Positions 34,151 to 36,732 of a stretch of 36,732 nt of DNA are shown piece by piece. The position numbers and the translations under genes were made by a program. Below the pieces are notes generated by a model. The model had not been told where the DNA came from and did no database searches. It worked only from the letters and a program-made list of their open reading frames with translations. The DNA comes from Silicimonas sp. Its GTDB lineage: Bacteria; Pseudomonadota; Alphaproteobacteria; Rhodobacterales; Rhodobacteraceae. Numbering within the stretch: position 1 is the first letter of the stretch; every line of letters starts with the position of its first letter. The DNA is taken from contig JAJDVJ010000107.1 in assembly GCA_022826205.1 (NCBI GenBank), positions 1 to 36,732 on the forward strand, written 5' to 3'.

Positions 34151-35559
34151 TGGGCATGAAGGACGAAAGACCAAATCTCTCGCGGATATCGAAGCTGTTT
34201 GCCGACAGAGATTCTCTTCCGACATTGGCAGGGCTAGCGAAACGCCAGCAATTCGGGGTGACGCTCGTTTGCGGTGCTGACGTCGCCTTTTCCTACATGC
34301 TGCAACTCTGTGTGCTCACGGCCGCGAGAATTGCCACCCGCTGCTTTCCCGACGCCGTGCAAGTCGTACTTCCCGCACAGGAAGGCGAATGTCCCACGTT
34401 GCTTTGGCCGGAACTGAAGAACCGTCCATCCTTCAGCGCAATGCTCCGTGAAATCGTGGGTGACCAAAATGTTGTTGCCGATTTGAGCAATTTGTCCCAC
34501 AGCAACTCGCTTCTGTTTGGCCGCGCGCCCGAGATCGCCGGTGCGCTGCGCGTGACCTTCGACGGTTGGGTCGCGATGACGGGCCCTGTATCTCAGGTCG
34601 ACCGCCTTCGCGAGCGTTCGTTCTGTTCTCTAGCTGCCGTCCTATCAGCGGCATTGGGCGTCTCGGAGCTTTTTCAATCTTTTGCGGAAATTTCTCTCGA
34701 AGCCAGACGACGCACCGTTGCTCTATCGCTTTGGCGGCCTGAACTTGATCCTACCCATCCTGACGCAATCGGTCCGGCTGTCGAATGGTTGCCGGCCGAT
34801 CTTTGGGTGCTGGGTCTCGGACACCTTGGCAACGCCTACCTGTGGGCGCTGGGAACGCTGCCCTACGCGATGCCAAGCCACGTTCGGTTCTTCCTGAACG
34901 ACTTTGACACGGTAGAAGACGAGAATATTGAAACAGGGTTGCTCTTTGCTGGCGCAGATGTAGATCGCACCAAGGCGCGGGTCTGTGGCACTTGGCTGGA
35001 ACACCGTGGATTTCAGACCCGTTTACTGGAACGCCGCTTCGACAAGCAATTTTGTTGTCAGCACGGTGAACCAAGGTTCGCGCTATGCGGATTCGATTCG
35101 AATTCTCCACGTCGCGATCTGAGCGGGGTAGAATTGGCGCGGGTCATAGAGAGCGGCCTTGGCGGCACCTCGAACAACTTCGACACGATAAGCCTCCACG
35201 TACTGCCAAATCCCCGCTGCGCCCATGAACTCTGGCCCGACCTCTCCGAGGATGATGAGAGGAGGCGCGAGGCTCATCAAGCCAGTATGGCGCAAGGGAA
35301 CGAAGCGTATACCCAATCCGGACTCGACGAATGTGGCCGTTTCGAGTTCGCCGGAAAATCGATCGCTGTGCCCTTTGTGGGGACGGTCGCGGGCTGTTTT
35401 GTCGTCGCGGAGGCGCTCCGTTTGTTCCATGATGGTCCGGCCTATTCCGACATTAAGCTGCGCTTGGAAACGCTCGAGATGCATGCCCTGTCGCTGCATC
35501 GTTGCTATAGCCCGGACGACACCGTCGCCCACCGCTGTACGGGGGCGCTGCAGTTGTAG
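34150..35559 (+). CDS. E1-like ThiF-family adenylating enzyme
   Basis: The 469-residue protein has a C-terminal ThiF/E1 domain: nucleotide loop GLGHLGN (222-228), acidic DFD (D251, D253) with E256 and N259, K275 in DRTKARV, and D316 in CGFDSNSPRRD. The closing CGRFEFAGKSIAVPFVG (C395) holds the likely catalytic cysteine. Where E1 and MoeB proteins have the arginine of SNLNRQ, this one has NIETG, so that arginine is absent. The N-terminal 200 residues resemble the second, inactive half seen in some bacterial E1 proteins (RVTFDGWVAM, SLAAVLSAALGVSELF). It should adenylate the ubiquitin-like C-terminal glycine. The start overlaps the JAMM stop; TTG 34144 and ATG 34156 are alternatives. Confidence 0.85.
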   Translation: MGMKDERPNLSRISKLFADRDSLPTLAGLAKRQQFGVTLVCGADVAFSYMLQLCVLTAARIATRCFPDAVQVVLPAQEGECPTLLWPELKNRPSFSAMLREIVGDQNVVADLSNLSHSNSLLFGRAPEIAGALRVTFDGWVAMTGPVSQVDRLRERSFCSLAAVLSAALGVSELFQSFAEISLEARRRTVALSLWRPELDPTHPDAIGPAVEWLPADLWVLGLGHLGNAYLWALGTLPYAMPSHVRFFLNDFDTVEDENIETGLLFAGADVDRTKARVCGTWLEHRGFQTRLLERRFDKQFCCQHGEPRFALCGFDSNSPRRDLSGVELARVIESGLGGTSNNFDTISLHVLPNPRCAHELWPDLSEDDERRREAHQASMAQGNEAYTQSGLDECGRFEFAGKSIAVPFVGTVAGCFVVAEALRLFHDGPAYSDIKLRLETLEMHALSLHRCYSPDDTVAHRCTGALQL

Positions 35560-35835
35560 CGCGTTCTCTTCGAAGGGACGATGGCGGACATTGTGGGCCT
35601 AGCGGGAAGGCCTGGTACAGGGTGGAAGGGATGAAGTTTTCTGGCGCAAGGCTCAACAATTGGCAAGCCAGAATTGGCCTAGGCATCGGCCATGCTCGAA
35701 GCTCCCGACCAATGCCACTGGACGAGGCAAAAAAAATCAAATGCTTGACAAGGCCATCTCTCCCGATCGCATGCCATCAGAACGGGAGATCACGTGGTCC
35801 CGACCGCGCAACCTACCTTCACGAATTCCCCGAAC
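35560..35835. other. Region after the ubiquitin-like operon, no recognised gene
   Basis: About 275 bp. A 70-codon frame begins at 35622 or 35631 with a good upstream GGAAGG, but it matches nothing I know and reads into the inverted-repeat segment. No terminator is clear. Confidence 0.4.
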
Positions 35836-36089
35836 TCTGACGTCCTGACCTCGGGGGACAGTCATGAAATTCTGTGGCCCAATTCAGCCAGAAAAAAAAG
35901 CTTGTTGGGGGACTTCACCTGCAATTCGAGCTCGTAGTGGGCTTGCAATGTTCAGTGAACCCTGATGTGGGGCTGAAGCCTCCAGACATTCTCAATGAAG
36001 CATGAAAACAAGGGGTCCAAGCTCGGAACCCTCGTGATCAAGGGTTCACGGATGTTGTAATTTTCGCTCCCCGAGGTCAGGACGTCAGA
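35836..36089. mobile_element. 254-bp segment bounded by perfect 21-bp inverted repeats
   Basis: Positions 35836-35856 and 36069-36089 are exact reverse complements (core GACGTCCTGACCTCGGGG). The interior has no gene, but holds a 7-bp inverted repeat (GAACCCT and AGGGTTC, near 36024-36045). AAC flanks both ends, which could be a 3-bp target duplication. This form fits a MITE or a gutted insertion sequence. It ends 2 bp before the deoD stop codon and forms the right edge of the defence island. Confidence 0.6.
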
Positions 36090-36091
36090 AA

Positions 36092-36732
36092 CTAACCGGA
36101 AAGCGCCGCCTCAAGGGCGATCTGAACCATGTCGCCAAAGGACCTCTCGCGGCTTTCCGAGTCCAGTGCCTCGCCGGTTTGCAGGTGATCCGAGACGGTC
36201 AGAACCGCGAGCGCCCGCGCCCCGTGGCGCACGGCGACGGTGTAAAGTTCCGCCGCCTCCATTTCGACAGCCAGTATGCCGTGGCGGGTCATCTGCTCGT
36301 TGAGGTCGGGGCGTTCGTCGTAGAACGTGTTCGAAGAATAGATGCCGCCGACATGCGTTTGTGCACCAGTCTTTTTTGCAGCCTGGTCGGCTGCATGGAG
36401 AAGCGTCCAGTCGGCACTGGGCGCGAAATTCAGCTCCCGAAACATCCCCTTGGACGGCGTCTCCATCGAGGACGCGGTCATCGCGATGACGATGTCGCGG
36501 AGCTTCACATGCGCCTGCATGCTGCCGCAGGACCCGATGCGGATCAATGTCCTGGCACCATAGTCCCGGATGAGCTCGTTGGTGTAGATCGACAATGACG
36601 GCATTCCCATGCCCGAGCCGTGGATCGTGACCGGGTTCCCGTTCCAAGTCCCCGTGTAACCCAGCATGCCACGCACCTCGTTGACCAGTTTCGGGTCATC
36701 GAGAAACTTCTCCGCCGCCCACTTGGCGCGCA
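36092..36732 (-). CDS. deoD: Purine-nucleoside phosphorylase, DeoD type (5' end outside window)
   Basis: The visible 213 codons are the C-terminal nine tenths of a DeoD-type phosphorylase, which splits purine nucleosides to base and ribose-1-phosphate. The frame runs past the right edge, reading [26 protein letters not shown] at its visible start, so the ATG lies outside. Family motifs are [35 protein letters not shown] (the Glu pair that binds ribose) and the catalytic Asp in VLTVSDHL. It is a core gene and marks the chromosome beyond the island. Confidence 0.95.
   Translation of the reverse strand, partial: RAKWAAEKFLDDPKLVNEVRGMLGYTGTWNGNPVTIHGSGMGMPSLSIYTNELIRDYGARTLIRIGSCGSMQAHVKLRDIVIAMTASSMETPSKGMFRELNFAPSADWTLLHAADQAAKKTGAQTHVGGIYSSNTFYDERPDLNEQMTRHGILAVEMEAAELYTVAVRHGARALAVLTVSDHLQTGEALDSESRERSFGDMVQIALEAALSG

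Noticed and set aside
32664-35559. CBASS operon
   Set aside because: E1, E2 and JAB genes also occur in type II CBASS, but no CD-NTase or effector gene is present, and a separate ubiquitin-like gene is.
35622-35840. 72-codon frame after the E1-like gene with a fair ribosome site
   Set aside because: No recognisable motif, and it runs into the inverted-repeat segment; not enough support for a gene.

Overview
The window looks like a chromosome segment of an alphaproteobacterium of the Rhodobacterales type. The core genes are G+C-rich. A malate dehydrogenase gene stands next to two enzymes of the ethylmalonyl-CoA pathway (a malyl-CoA thioesterase and a mesaconyl-CoA hydratase) and a complete sdhCDAB operon. 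The initiator tRNA has the form usual in this group.

Layout. Positions 1-1640 hold decayed toxin-antitoxin material: a truncated RelE-type toxin, an intact antitoxin, a protein with two copies of the antitoxin N-terminal domain, and two small membrane proteins. Positions 1753-5146 hold a VOC-fold protein and, divergent from it, an MttB-family methyltransferase followed by a GcvT-like protein, probably for demethylating a methylated amine. Positions 5621-6178 hold a second damaged TA pair: an intact ribbon-helix-helix antitoxin and a frameshifted ParE-type toxin. Positions 6525-13794 are central carbon metabolism: mdh (minus strand), mcl2, mch, sdhC, sdhD, sdhA, a small lipoprotein-like gene, and sdhB. 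A BNR-repeat protein and a DUF1989 protein follow. A dead insertion sequence (15973-16745), with terminal inverted repeats and a long target-site duplication, lies just upstream of the initiator tRNA gene (16805-16881).

Positions 17529-35559, between the tRNA and deoD, form a dense defence island. In order: an A+T-rich AIPR-type abortive-infection gene; a type I restriction-modification locus (hsdM, hsdS, hsdR) that encloses a Gabija-like pair (OLD-type ATPase/TOPRIM nuclease plus UvrD-like helicase) between hsdS and hsdR; a YgjP-type metallopeptidase; then a divergent module. On the minus strand of that module are an XRE repressor and an ImmA/IrrE-type metallopeptidase, resembling CapH/CapP regulators. 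On the plus strand is a four-gene ubiquitin-like conjugation operon: a two-domain ubiquitin-like protein ending in glycine, an E2-like protein with no cysteine, a JAMM peptidase and an E1-like adenylating enzyme. Two related palindromes lie in the divergent promoter region.

The island ends with a 254-bp segment bounded by perfect 21-bp inverted repeats, followed by deoD, which runs off the right edge. No integrase, rRNA or CRISPR array was seen. The most interesting part is the ubiquitin-like operon: its cysteine-free E2 and its repressor/protease switch suggest an unusual transfer chemistry under stress-responsive control.
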